The notes below the pieces were generated by a model, which was not told the DNA's origin, did no database searches, and saw nothing but the letters and a program-made list of their open reading frames with translations. From assembly GCF_027595985.1 (NCBI RefSeq), contig NC_073311.1, positions 28,795,892-28,859,891 of the forward strand: a DNA stretch of 64,000 nt. Direction: 5' to 3'. Both the position numbers and the translations under genes were made by a program. Position 1 is the first letter of the stretch. Every line of letters starts with the position of its first letter. This document shows positions 1 to 10,403 of this stretch, one piece after another. This DNA is from Sorex araneus (Eukaryota; Chordata; Mammalia; Eulipotyphla; Soricidae).

Positions 1-1356
1 ACAGAGCGGCATCTTGAACTCTTGTGAAACCTCAATGAGCTTAGTCACCATATGGATATAGTGGATTGTGCTGAATCTTTTTCACAATCCGGCTTGCTTG
101 CATGGTTGTCCTTCATCTAGTGTTCTGCAAATCCTATTCAGAATGACTTGAGTGAACAACTTGTACACAACGGACAATAGGAAGATAGGGTGATAATTGC
201 TGATGTTGTGGATGTCTCCCTTGTACAAGAGGATGATCCTGATGGTTTTCCATTGGAACAGAACCTTGCATTCAGAAAGGTAGCATGTAAAAAGCTGAGC
301 CAATGTGTACTGGCCGCAGATTCTTCAACTGTTTGGGTCGGATCTTGTCTGGACCAGGTGCTGTACATTTCTTTACCTGAGGAAATGGCATGTCGGATTT
401 CATAAGGGAGAATGTTTGGAACATATCCATCCTGTGGAATTTGGTGTGTGGGCAGGTGAATGTGGCTATTGAAGAGATATGAGTAGAAGTGGTGAATAAC
501 CTCTTCCATTGAACTTCTGGATGATGAGATAGATCCATCAGGATGTCAGAGGGCAGTCATCTTGGTCTTATAGTTGGTGAAAGACAGGCGAAAGTTGCAA
601 ATACTTTCCCCAGCTTCTGCCGCATCGGCCAACACTGCTGCTCTTCTCTCTTTAATGTCTTCCTTTATTGCTTCTCTGCACAGCTTTGTGAGCTTCGACA
701 TTGGGTTGTGAATGCCTGAGTCTCGCACCCAACCATGTTCACGAATGAGTTTAAGAGTTTCCGATGACAGTCATCTTTTTGTGGCTATCTTACTCTCAAT
801 ACCCCTCGCACAATCATGAAGGTACTGAACCAGTTGATTGTATTATTTGTCGATGTTGTCAACGATGGCATCTTCCAATATTGCCACAATAGTACCAAAG
901 AGCTCCCAGTTGGTGGTCATTCTGGGAGTTCTCTTCTTAAAATTTGCAGCCCTTTCTCCCCGATGCGTAAAGTAAACAGCGACATTGGTCAGGCAAAACC
1001 ACCAATTGAATATGATGTGGCCAATTTTGTTGTGGAACTGTCCACTGGGAGGCTTCCATGTCCAATGGTTAGATTTGTCCTCCTGGAACTGCGAGTTACC
1101 GTTGGTGGTCTTGGTCAACATGATGAACTCAGACAGTCTCTCGTTCATGGGTCCCAATGTGGAGTTCTTCGGGTGATCTTCTCAGTCCTATCTTAGCATT
1201 AAAATCACTGACAATGAACTTGTAGAAGATGTGATCTTCCTTATAGAACTTCTCCAGCTCCATGTAGAACTTTTCCATTTCTTCTTCATCGTAGTTGGAT
1301 GCTGGTGCATAGACCACAATGAGGTGGTGAACCATCAAGGGGGCTGGTTGAAACAT
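1..1356 (-). mobile_element. RTE-clade LINE fragment (RTE1_Sar-like), endonuclease to first half of RT, inactive
   Basis: Reads on the minus strand; the 3' part lies beyond the left edge of the window. From 1356 leftwards the broken frames give an apurinic-type endonuclease C-terminal half (VYAPASNYDEEE, then SDFNAKIG near 1185-1217), and a TWKPPSGQFHNKIGHI block near 1010-1069. They continue into the start of a reverse transcriptase (CTAPGPDKIRPKQLKNL at about 300-350; YHPIFLLSVVYKLFTQVILNRI at about 130-195). The order EN then RT, a single ORF and these motifs are those of RTE elements. Several stops and frameshifts are present. The histidine-aspartate block reads IGHI instead of the usual IDHI, so the endonuclease would be dead. 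Bases 1-400 align with 10054-10391 of the second copy in this window, so the two together cover much of the element. The 5' end near 1356 looks like a truncation; I could not find its TSD partner, which is outside the window. Confidence 0.88.
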
Positions 1357-1554
1357 TAAAAAGGAATTTTAATTGTAAGTTAATTGACATTGAATGTTGA
1401 CTAATGACATTACTCAAAATTGGTATAGTTGTTGTCACAAAACCATTTTCTGTCCACTTATTTGTCAAATTCATCTCGTCTTAAATATTTTTAATTAAAG
1501 AACTGTGATTTACAAATTGTTGGTACTTGAGTTTTAGGCACATAACATCTGAAC
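1357..1554. other. Unassigned AT-rich spacer
   Basis: Short AT-rich interval between the RTE fragment and an old L1 tail; no gene or repeat recognised. Confidence 0.5.
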
Positions 1555-1850
1555 ACTAATCCCACCACCAGTGTCAACTTCCCTCCACCAGTGTTTCTAT
1601 ATACACTCCCTTCCCCTCTTCCCCCCTACTCCCATTCCCACTCATTGCTAGCTGTCAAACTGATAGGAACATTAAAAAGATCTAGTGTTCGCAGTTTACA
1701 TCTCACTTTTACAGTTTTGTTGAGTTTGTATTTTAGACATATGGTTTTACCACTCACAAATAATCAATACCATTCACCAATAACCAGTGTAATCAATACC
1801 CCATGCCAATTCAAACATTATTTTGAATACTCTTCTTTTCCCCAACCCTC
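1555..1850 (-). mobile_element. Old L1 3' UTR fragment, antisense
   Basis: C-rich antisense text (CCACCACCAGTGTCAACTTC, then CTCCACCAGTGTTTC) has the same character as the 3' UTR of the clearer L1 at 12121-12560 (CTCCAACAGTGCCTATTCTCCACC) and as 31650-31900. It is too diverged to fix ends or a TSD. Confidence 0.45.
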
Positions 1851-2618
1851 TTGATTTCTTTCCTTCTCTATGCTCATCTCCAAACATTAAGATCAAGGGT
1901 AATATAGGCATACCCCCTTTACTACAATGCATTTTCTCATTCTATTTATAACAGGTAAGTGAGATCATCCTGTGTTTGTCTTCTTCTGGTTTACTTGACT
2001 CATCATGTTTTTTTGTAATGTAGCTCAAGAGATGTCAGCAATCTAAAAGATACTGAAAATGGAGTACTGTGTAAATGAGATTAAAACTCTCATTTCAGAT
2101 ATGGTGTATATTCCTTCTTCACACATTCTATTAACTGATATCAGCCATATCTTATAACCTACTTCCATAAGAATAAAAAATTAAAGAGTTAACCAGGAGA
2201 TAAAATATGTTATGAGAAAACATTGTATTGATTCTCTCACAAACACTAACAAATAGAAGTGTCTCAAACCTATGTGCATAAAGTGTGTGCTATATTTCTC
2301 TGGGATTTTTAAGGCAGTGCTTCTTTGCAAACACTGTCTGTGTTTGGCAAGAATAACCCAAATAATATGGTTGATGAACCACAAGTATTCTAGTCATTAG
2401 GTTCCCCATATTACAGAAATCAAAATTATTTCCCTAAAAGTCAATGGTGAAAGCTCATCTTATTTTAAAATGTTGATAAACGTTCATTAATGCTACAAAA
2501 TAATTCATTGTGGCAGGATGTTTTATCTCTATATTTTACTCCGCTAAATTGGTTTGTCATTTTTTTGATGAAAAAATAATCTTTTATATTGTGGGTATAA
2601 TTTTCTTTTACTGAGGAA
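1851..2618. other. Unassigned sequence, no gene seen
   Basis: AT-rich, with short stop-rich frames only. No splice-flanked exon, RNA gene or recent repeat recognised. Confidence 0.5.
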
Positions 2619-2847
2619 CACTGCACTGTGGCACTGTAGTCCAGTTGTTCACCGATTTGCTTGAGTGGGCACCAGTAATGTGTTCATTGTGAGACTTGCT
2701 GTTAATGTTTTTGGCATATCCAATATGTCATTGGTAGCTTTCCAAGCTCTGCCATGCAGGTGGGATACTCTCGGTAGCTTGCCGGGCTCTCTGAGAGGGA
2801 TGGAGGTATCAAACTTGGGTAGGCCATGTGCTATCGCTCCAGTCCAT
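2619..2847 (-). mobile_element. RTE-tailed tRNA SINE (type B)
   Basis: Reading the minus strand, a tRNA-like head (GGACTGGAGCGATAGCACAT) is followed by the doubled GGCAAGCTACCGAGAGTATC / GCTTGGAAAGCTACC body. The RTE-derived end follows (ATTACTGGTGCCCACTCAAG, then ACAACTGGACTACAGTG). The stretch that normally reads GCGTTTGCCTTGCACGC is missing from the head, so the pol III promoter region is deleted between the A-box and B-box areas. Confidence 0.85.
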
Positions 2848-3452
2848 ATACATATAATATACATATATAAATAACACACTGCTAATGGATGAGGTTTATA
2901 ATATACTTACTAAATTCTAAAGTTACTTGAGAAGTGGGTCAATAGATAGAATTCCACAACCAATAACAATGGCAATCTCCCCAGAACTGTGTATAAAACA
3001 ACCATTTTACTGAGGAAATCAGAGGAAAAATATTTCAGCAAAAAGTAAAAATGTTCTCATAAAGGACTACAAAACAATTATAGTCAGAGATCCTATTAAG
3101 CATTTTTATACAACGTACTAAAACGACACTCAACATCACTCTAAAATAAAGTTTTATTACTGAATAAGTCCAAAGATCATTTTTGAGTTAATAGTGTTCT
3201 ACTTTATGAAGCAACCAGAAATAAAACTGAAATAAAACAATAACTATTAATTATTTCAAAATTATATTCTACTCTGCAATTACTTTTCCATAATTGTCCA
3301 AGCTGATTTATTCTTGACTCAGACTAGCTAGGTCTTATATTATATGGTTTTTAAATAATTTTTACAGTATTCAAAGACATGGCAATATATTTTGTCATTG
3401 TTTTAGTTACTACTTTAGTATTGTAAACTTTTGAATCTTAAAAACGTAGTAA
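2848..3452. other. Unassigned AT-rich sequence
   Basis: No coding frame, RNA gene or recognisable repeat. Simple AT-rich intergenic DNA. Confidence 0.5.
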
Positions 3453-3629
3453 GGTGCTGGAGCAATAGCACAGCGGGTAGGGCATTTGCCTTGCACGCGG
3501 CCAACCCGGGTTCGATTCCCAGCATCCCATATGGTCCGCTGAGCACCTCCAGGGGTAATTCCTGAGGGCAGAGCCAAGAGTAACCCCTGTGCAATGCCAG
3601 GTGTGACCCAAAAAGCAAAATAAAAAGTA
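3453..3629 (+). mobile_element. tRNA-derived SINE (type A, SOR-like), nearly intact
   Basis: Starts GGTGCTGGAGCAATAGCACA. The A box TAGCACAGCGG and B box GGTTCGATTCC are both perfect matches to the pol III tRNA consensus. The non-tRNA part (CCATATGGTCCGCTGAGCAC, GTGTGACCCAAAAAGCAAAA) and an A-rich tail follow. An A tail plus short flanking repeats points to L1-driven integration. Confidence 0.93.
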
Positions 3630-3641
3630 AAGTAAATTGTG

Positions 3642-3646
3642 ATATG

Positions 3647-3681
<35 letters not shown>

Positions 3682-3708
3682 ATGTATATATATATATATG
3701 TATATCCT
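3642..3708. repeat. (TA)n(TG)n(TA)n microsatellite
   Basis: Compound dinucleotide tract just downstream of the SINE tail. It probably arose by expansion next to the A-rich tail. Confidence 0.95.
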
Positions 3709-3825
3709 GAAATCAGTATACCTAATATTAGGAATATTTCTCTAAAATAATTTAGTTTAATGATATTTTAAAGATATTTTTAAGTATCATAGACTAGCAC
3801 TAAAGTAAAATTTTTCTTCCTATCA

Positions 3826-4092
3826 TGTATCACTGTCATCCCATTGATCATCAATTTGCTCGAGTAGGCCCAGTAATGTCTCAATTCATCCCTAGCTCTA
3901 AGATTTTAGCAACCTCTCTTTAATCATCCTTCCCAATGGTGCCATATTAGAGGCTCTCAGGGTCAAGGGAATGAGACCCATCATTATTATTGTATTTGGC
4001 AAATGAATATGCCACGGGGAGCTTGCCAGGCTCTCCCCCATTTGGGCAGTAAACTCAAGATAACTTGCCAGGTTCTCCAAGAGGGAGAACTA
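3826..4092 (-). mobile_element. RTE-tailed composite element (type C), 5'-truncated
   Basis: The left edge carries the RTE-type 3' terminus (TGTATCACTGTCATCCCATT, then TTTGCTCGAGTAGGCCCAGT). The type C 3' half follows (AGGCTCTCAGGGTCAAGGGA, GAATATGCCACGGGGAGCTT). It is 5'-truncated at about 4092 and moderately diverged. Confidence 0.82.
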
Positions 4093-4172
4093 GGCTTCCT
4101 AAAGTAAGCTAAAATTTCAAAAAAGAAAATTAAAAGATTTTTGAAATTATAAATACTGAAGCCAGGTATAAA

Positions 4173-4300
4173 ACTTAACTATATATTTGGCTCAGTTAGA
4201 AAGATACTACAATATGTTTTATTGCACTAAGCCAAATAAGTTTGATCCCCAGCACTCAGAGCCAGGAAAAAGCCCTCTGAGTACTGAGATGTATTGTTTC
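4173..4300 (+). mobile_element. Degenerate tRNA-like SINE
   Basis: GGCTCAGTTAGAAAGATAC, then TTTGATCCCCAGCACTCAG, resembles an A box and B box region followed by a SINE-like AGAGCCAGGA block. Highly diverged; the family is uncertain. Confidence 0.35.
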
Positions 4301-4981
4301 CATCCCCTACTCCACAAAGAAATATATTTGGTTCATATCACTTATATATATATTTAGCATTTGTTTAACATATCCACATTGATTTTGATATGTAATTGGA
4401 AATATTACACAGCATTCTACTTCAGCCATAATATCAAAACATATATAATTGAAAAAATTACTATATCTGTCATTCAGAAGAACTTTTCTAATAACAGATA
4501 GTAAAACATATCTTAGAAAAATAACTCTCAGGATCTAAGAAAAGTGTGAATTGTTGTTGAATTAAATATGGTTACAAACATTTTCTAACTCTGAACCATA
4601 TAACAGATTTTTCTCTTTTCTCTGTTATTTTGAGTGATATGCTCATATTCTGATAAAAATTGGTTATATAAAAAATGCCTTTCAGAGATTTACATTTAGC
4701 TTTTTAAATTGCAAGTACATCTCTTTTATGCTTTTTGTTGCTGAATTTTAAAGTTGATAGCTAATTTTAAAATGAGACTTTATTGCACATGAACATCAGC
4801 AATATCAATACTTTTTTTCAGAAATTTTGCTATGTATTGAGAGCCATATTTATTTTTGAAAAGAAACTATATAGTTAATAATTTGTGAAAATGTAAGACA
4901 ACTTGAGTGCATTGGAAGCTTTGAAAGGTGCAGCATGAGAACATTTTATAATTTAAATCATTTATATTTGATTCATGTTAT
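4301..4981. other. Unassigned AT-rich sequence
   Basis: No gene, RNA or recent repeat recognised. Confidence 0.5.
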
Positions 4982-4990
4982 CATTAAATA

Positions 4991-5583
4991 TCATCATCAT
5001 CATCATCATCCCATTGATTGTCAAATTTCCCAAGCGGTCTCAGTTAATGTCTCCATTCATCTGAGACCTGAGATTTTAGAAGCCTCTCTTTACTCATTCA
5101 TCCCACCGAGGGAGGCTCTTTGAGGGTCAGGGGAATGAAACCCAGCATTGTTAGCCGCAAAGCGGCCACATACTTCCAGGAGCTTGGTTTTGAGTCTCTG
5201 GATGCTGGCCGTTTGTGAGATTACATGGCAAAATCTGGGTAGAATAGTCCCAGTCCCTATCCGAGCAGGCTTGGAGATCTCAGCCCCGGGTCCCACACAC
5301 CTGGGTTCCTTTGTCGGTATCTTCATGCATGAGGCTCATCCAAACATGTGGAGAGGAGCCTTGAGCATGCCTGCGGCTAAGGCTCCAGAGGTCTTTGGCT
5401 GCTGGAGCTCTGCTTGGGGCAGGGAGGTACGCTGGAGCCCACCCCTTCCGAGGGGCCACGGGTAAGAGAGCCATGTGCATGGGTTAGAGACTCTCTGTGT
5501 CACTCTCTTCCAGGAGCTTGGTTTTAAGTCTCTGGATGCTGGCCATTACACTGCCCCCAGTGCCATGTAATCCCACCAGCAGC
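4991..5583 (-). mobile_element. RTE-tailed composite element (type C) with an internal duplication
   Basis: Flanked by the 9-bp TSD CATTAAATA (4982-4990 and 5584-5592). On the plus strand it opens with an (ATC)n run, then the RTE-like terminus (CCCATTGATTGTCAAATTTC) and the type C body, ending in the GC-rich module (GGCTGCTGGAGCTCTGCTTG). The segment that reads CAGGAGCTTGGTTTTGAGTC at about 5176 occurs again at about 5513 with one change. This copy therefore carries a partial head-to-tail repeat not seen in the copies at 6925 or 50013. No coding potential. Confidence 0.87.
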
Positions 5584-5674
5584 CATTAAATAGAACTATC
5601 TATTTATTTTTAGATGTTTTCATGTAGCTAAAGAGAGTGAAGAGATAAAACCAATTTTTAAATGTGTCAAGTAA

Positions 5675-6369
5675 CACGGCTCCGGGTTGCGGGACTGGAA
5701 CACATCCGAGCTGAGGGGGGGCACTGGAGTGGGGCAGCACCAGCCCAAACTCCAAATGGTCCCGGCCGCCAGAAGTCCCGCCCTCGACCCACCCTCGGCG
5801 CCATCTTGCCACGTTGAACAGAGAGGAGGCCAGGTAGTCTGGTGAGCAACGCGGCTGGAGAAATGCTCCGGACCGGAATCCGGGCCAACAACACCAGGGA
5901 TCCAGACGGAGGAGGTACAGCTGGGACGCCTTCTCCAAATAGAGCCCTGGCGACACTGAGCAGCAACTAACATGGCTTCGGGTTGTGGGACTGGAACATA
6001 TCCGAACCGCGCGGCCGCGCGACCTTTTCTAAAAACTGAAAACATACAATCTTTTAATGGAAAACCAATTATCAAATGCTTCCTTAGTAAGGCTGTCTGT
6101 CTTGGGGGGAAACTCCAACAATAGTGAGTTTTGTTTTGCAATATGGAACGTAATCAAGGTAAAGAGAAAATGAAGTGAAATTCATCAGTTATACAGTGGG
6201 GGGTGGGGGGCGGGGGGTATACTAGGGATTCTGGTGGTGGAATATGGGCACTGGTGAAGGGATGGTGTTTAAATATTGTATAACTGAGACATAAACCTGA
6301 AAACTGTGTATATTTCCACATGGTGATATAATAAAAATAAAATAATAAAATAATAAAATAAAATAAAAT
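5675..6369 (+). mobile_element. Internally deleted L1-type composite (type D), complete with TSD
   Basis: A 15-bp perfect TSD (AAATGTGTCAAGTAA at 5660-5674 and 6370-6384) brackets the insertion. The 5' module is GC-rich and contains a partial tandem repeat: 5678-5712 recurs at 5974-6008, a period of about 296 bp. The 3' module (from about 6095) ends like the shrew L1 3' UTR: a G-run block (6198-6218), GGTGGTGGAATATGGGCACT, and TGTATAACTGAGACATAAAC. An (AATAA)n tail follows. No ORF1 or ORF2 sequence lies between the two modules, so it cannot move itself; the A-rich tail and long TSD indicate L1 machinery. A sister element lies at 52479-53426. Confidence 0.8.
6195..6221 (+). promoter_or_regulatory. 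G-run block, possible G-quadruplex, in L1-type 3' UTR
   Basis: Three runs of six G separated by single bases, with a further GGG shortly after. The same block recurs at 53228-53257. Polypurine or G-rich tracts are known in mammalian L1 3' UTRs; folding here is inference. Confidence 0.55.
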
Positions 6370-6384
6370 AAATGTGTCAAGTAA

Positions 6385-6912
6385 ATTTGAAGATAGTACT
6401 TTGTACAGAAGATCAATTTCTTTGGAACTTCAATAGAAGCTATATAGAAGTTTATATATATATATCCATATATATACACAGTAGGGGCTCTAGCTTGTGC
6501 AAAATGGAATTGAAAGAGAGGAATTTTAAAGAAACTAGAGGGAAGATCTATGAATACTGTTATAGAGTAGTTTTACTATCAATAACACATTATAAGTTAT
6601 ATAAATGTGGAATTTTTTGGTTAGAAATGTATATTTCATACTATTAGGCAGACCCTAAACAGTTTCATAAGGGATACAGACCTATTTATGCAAATAAAGT
6701 GGTAAAAGATTTATAAGATAGCAAATACACTTTGAGAGATCACAGCCAGCGGTTCTTGGAGCAACTACTATCTTAGTGCTCTTGACAGTTGCTTCCAATA
6801 GCAGTAATACCATGTGGTGCTAGAGATTAATCCTTGGTTACATTATACAAAACATACTTTACCTCTTTGAACTGTAATGCTAACCAAAATAATAAAAACC
6901 TTTAGTGGATAT
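6385..6912. other. Unassigned AT-rich sequence
   Basis: Contains a short (TA)n stretch near 6455-6476. No gene or recognisable element. Confidence 0.5.
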
Positions 6913-6924
6913 ATACTTAAATGC

Positions 6925-7448
6925 GAGTCTCTTGCCCACATGCCTGGCTGTCTTCCCCGGTGCCCCTCTGAGTGGATAAGCTCCAGCTTCCCTCCCTGCC
7001 CCGAGCAGAGCTCCTGGCAGCAGACCACTGGAACCTAGCCAAAGCCATGCTCAAGGTCCCTCTCCACACATTCGGACAAGCCTCACGCATGATGCTACCG
7101 GCAGATGAACCCAGGTGTGAGTAATCCCATCAACGGCCAACATCCAGAGACTTAAAAGCAAGCTCCCAGGTATCTTATAAACTACTTCTCCCTCTGAGAG
7201 AAACTAACAAGCTACTGAGAGTTTCCTGCCCACATGGGAGAGCCTCGAAAGCTGCCCATGGTGTATCCATAGGCCAAAGCCAGTAACAAGCTAGATCTCA
7301 TTCCCCTGACCATGAAAGAGCCTCCAATGCGGCTTTGTTGGGAAGGCTGAATAGAGAGAGGCTTCTAAAATCTCAGGGATAGGATGAATGGAGAGGATAC
7401 TGAGATCACTTGAGCAACTCGAAAATCAATGGGATTTTGTGATTTGTG
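6925..7448 (+). mobile_element. RTE-tailed composite element (type C), complete
   Basis: Flanked by the 12-bp TSD ATACTTAAATGC (6913-6924 and 7449-7460). Modules in order: a GC-rich head (CTGGCTGTCTTCCCCGGTGC, GAGCAGAGCTCCTGGCAGC); AACATCCAGAGACTTAAAAG; a body resembling that of type B (AAGCTACTGAGAGTTTCCTG, GTATCCATAGGCCAAAGCCA); CATTCCCCTGACCATGAAAG; and an RTE-like terminus (CACTTGAGCAACTCGAAAAT, CAATGGGATTTTGTGATTTG). It ends in TTGTGATT repeats, not poly(A). No ORF, so it is non-autonomous. Confidence 0.88.
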
Positions 7449-7460
7449 ATTTGTGATACT

Positions 7461-8291
7461 TAAATGCAAAGAAAGAAGAAAGATGAATGATATAAAACAC
7501 CAATTAAAATTACACAGAAAAAATTGTTGAAAAAATGAAAACTATAAACAAATATTAGAAAACAACTCTAAAATATGGAGAAACTAATTATTATCAAAAT
7601 TATTTCTAATTTCAATAATATTAAGTTTACAAACTGAAAGAAAAATTTGGTATCTTTTTCAAACCTTGTTGTGTGATATTTATAATAAATCTCCTTTGTG
7701 ATTTTTATTGTGGGATGTTCACAAAAAAATATAAATCAAAGTTAAAGCAAAGGAATGATAAAAATATGTAGTGCTAATACAATCAAAAGAAAACCCAGAC
7801 ATGACATTGAGTTGGGATAAATACAAAATACAGAAAGAATATAGAAGAACTCACAAAATGTTAAAATCTGAAAAGGACAAAAGTATACATAATATATCTC
7901 TGCTTAAAACAATGATAAAATTGCTTGAGAACTTAGAGTCTAGTAGTGTAAGGAGAAATAAGTTAATCTATTATTAAAATTGGGACTCAAAAGCAATATA
8001 TGAGCAATTAACATATTTAGTGAATTGTCAAACATTTAGGGGCTAGTTGATGTTGACCTCATTATTACCAACTGGAATTAATGGGTATTTAAAGGCTACC
8101 TTAGCCAAAAAATTATGACTATGTTTATGTCTGAAGATCACATAATGTTTCCACAAGATAAAAAGAATTTGAGACACTAAAACATTTCCTCATGAATTAA
8201 AAAAATTGAAAGATCATAAAATGTAACTTGTAATGTAATTAGGCTAGAAATTCATAAGTGAAATATCTCGAAATTTTAGTTTTTATTTTAC
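7461..8291. other. Unassigned AT-rich sequence
   Basis: A 68-codon open frame at 7771-7977 has no recognisable domain and A-rich composition. I read the stretch as non-coding. Confidence 0.5.
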
Positions 8292-8299
8292 TGATAATA

Positions 8300-8453
8300 G
8301 GCAAGTTACCGAGAGTATCCCACCTGCACAGCAGAGCCTGGCAAGCTACCTGTGGCGTATTCTATATGCCAAAAACTGCAACAAGTCTCACAATGGAAAT
8401 GTTATTGGTGCCCGCTCAAGCAAATCAATGAACAATGAGACAACGTACAAGAG
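8300..8453 (+). mobile_element. RTE-tailed SINE (type B), 5'-truncated, with TSD
   Basis: Flanked by TGATAATA (8292-8299 and 8454-8461). It starts inside the body (GGCAAGTTACCGAGAGTATC) and so lacks the tRNA head. It ends with the RTE-type terminus (TTATTGGTGCCCGCTCAAGC, AATCAATGAACAATGAGACA). A 5' truncation with a retained RTE-like 3' end is the signature of target-primed reverse transcription starting from that end. Confidence 0.88.
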
Positions 8454-8461
8454 TGATAATA

Positions 8462-8907
8462 AAGACTGATGAACACTTTTCCCTATATGTACTATCTATT
8501 TGTATGTCTTTGGAGAAGCACCTGTTCATTCTTCTCCCAAAGTTTTCATATAATTGCTGACTTTCTGTTGTTGCATTTTATAGGTTTTGGATATTAGCCC
8601 ATTAGCTATTGCATTATGTGCAAATATAGTCTCTCATGCATTATACACATTTTTAAGAGCTCCTACAATAAGACCACAACAATAAGTGGTACTAGGAAAA
8701 ATTGTGAACAGAAATGAAAGCCCAAGAGCTACAGCAATGTAGGCCAATGGTTTTTGATGATAGAAAAATAAAATTCAATGGAAAAAAAATGTTTGGAAGG
8801 AAGAATAATGATTCAACAACTGAATATACAAATGAAGTAAAAATAAATCTGAATACATTTTACATAGTTAACAAAATTCAAAGTGAATCCAGTATAAAAT
8901 GTAAACC
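8462..8907. other. Unassigned AT-rich sequence
   Basis: No gene or repeat recognised. Confidence 0.5.
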
Positions 8908-8919
8908 CCCTAGAAAACT

Positions 8920-10391
8920 TCACTTCACTTGTATCACTTGTAGACCCGTTGATCTTTGATTTGCTCGAGCGGGCACCAGTAACGTCTCCATTTGTTCCTG
9001 TCTCGAGCTAGTGCAGCCCAGTGATATATGCTCGCTCCAGGAACAGGAAGAGCCTCAACTCGTTCATTCAGAGATTTGACGAAGAAATCTGACCATCTAG
9101 TTTGTGGGCTGCCATGAGGTCTTCTGACGTCCCGTGGAATCAAGTCGGTAACTGCTCTAGTCCAGAGGTCATCTCTGAATTGCATTACATTACCGGCCCA
9201 TCTGATTTTTGATGCCTTGGCAAATGAGACAGCATCCCTGATTTTTGACCATCGACGGAGGTCAGAACTCCAGATTCCTTCTCTCGCTTGAGTGAGACAT
9301 GATATTCCCAGCATAGCTCTTTCAATTCCCTTTGGGATACCCTAATAGCATTCTCATCCTGTTTGCATAGGGCCCAGGTCTCTGAGGCATATGTTAGTGC
9401 AGGAAGAATGGTGGAATCAAAAAGATGTGCCCAGAGTCGGAGGTTCTTTGTTCTCTTAACCACCTCTTCGACGCTCTTGAATGTATTCCACGCTGCTCTC
9501 TTCCTCCTGCGCAGTTCTGGCACCAAGTCGTTCCTCATGTTGATTTCTCGACCCAGGTACACATAGCTGCTGCATTCAGAGATGTTCATTCCATTGAGAG
9601 CAAATGGAGCTTCAGGGACCAGTTCGTTTTTCATGAACATTGTCTTGTTGAGATCAGCTGCAATCCGAGCTTTCTACACTCCTGGTTGAATTCGGTCAGC
9701 ATTTGTCCCAATTGGCTAATGTTTGGTGTTATGAAAACGATATCATCAGAGAATTGGAAGTGGTGAAATTGTCGACCCTCTGTCTTCACTCCCATTCCTT
9801 CCCATTCCAGTCTTCACATGATATTCTCGAGAGTGGCACTGAAGAGTTTCAGTGAAATGGTATCACCCTGCCGCACCCCTCTTTTTACATCAATGATCAC
9901 TTCCTTGTAGAATGGTAAGATCCTGGTGGTGAATCCACAATACAGCTTGTGGAGGATTTTGATATACTGAGTTTGAACGCCCTGTTTGGCCAGGGTTTTG
10001 ATGACTGCCTCAGTCTCAACAGAATTGAAGGCCTTCTTTAAGTAGATGAACATTAGACAGAGCGGCATCTTGAACTCTCATGAAACTTCAATGAGTCTGA
10101 TCACTGTGTGGATATGGTCTATCATGCTGAATTCCCTTCAGAACCCGGCTTGCTCGCATGGATATCCTTTGTCTAGCGTTCAGCCTATCCTATTCAGGAT
10201 GACATGAGTGAACAACTTGTAGACGACAGACAGCAGGCAGATTGGGCGATAGTTGCCTGATGTCATGGATATCTCCCGTCTTGTACAACAGAACAGTCCT
10301 ACTGGTTTTCCACTGGGACAGTACCTTGCATTCTGACAGTTAGTGTGTGAAGAGTCGGGCCGGGCCAGTGATGAGTACTTGTGGCAGTTTT
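8920..10391 (-). mobile_element. RTE-clade LINE (RTE1_Sar-like), RT to 3' end, 5'-truncated, with TSD
   Basis: Minus-strand insertion bracketed by the 12-bp TSD CCCTAGAAAACT (8908-8919 and 10392-10403). From 10391 leftwards the broken frames give RT motif A (FIYLKKAFNSV, 10014-10053), the VRQGDTIS motif (about 9880), motif C as FSDD (9742-9753), SSYVYLGREINM, and LPALTYASETWALCKQ. Next come the C-terminal WAGNVMQF, WTRAVTDLIPRDV and RTRWSDFF-like blocks, and the end YWCPLEQI. These match RTE elements, with strongest resemblance to nematode RTE-1-type proteins. It is dead: motif A has lost its first aspartate (Y in its place), motif C reads FSDD rather than FADD, and there are frameshifts. The 3' terminus (8920-8945) is a repeat of CACTTGTAT, not poly(A). 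Compare 1-1356, 62308-62494 and 63150-63386. Confidence 0.93.
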
Positions 10392-10403
10392 CCCTAGAAA
10401 ACT

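Noticed and set aside
3453-3629. Possible functional tRNA gene from perfect A and B boxes
   Set aside because: The cloverleaf arms do not close as in a real tRNA, and the unit recurs many times with a SINE tail and TSDs.
8920-10391. Nematode contamination of the assembly
   Set aside because: The element has a TSD in host DNA, mammalian SINEs on both sides, and the same tail is carried by many shrew SINEs in the window.
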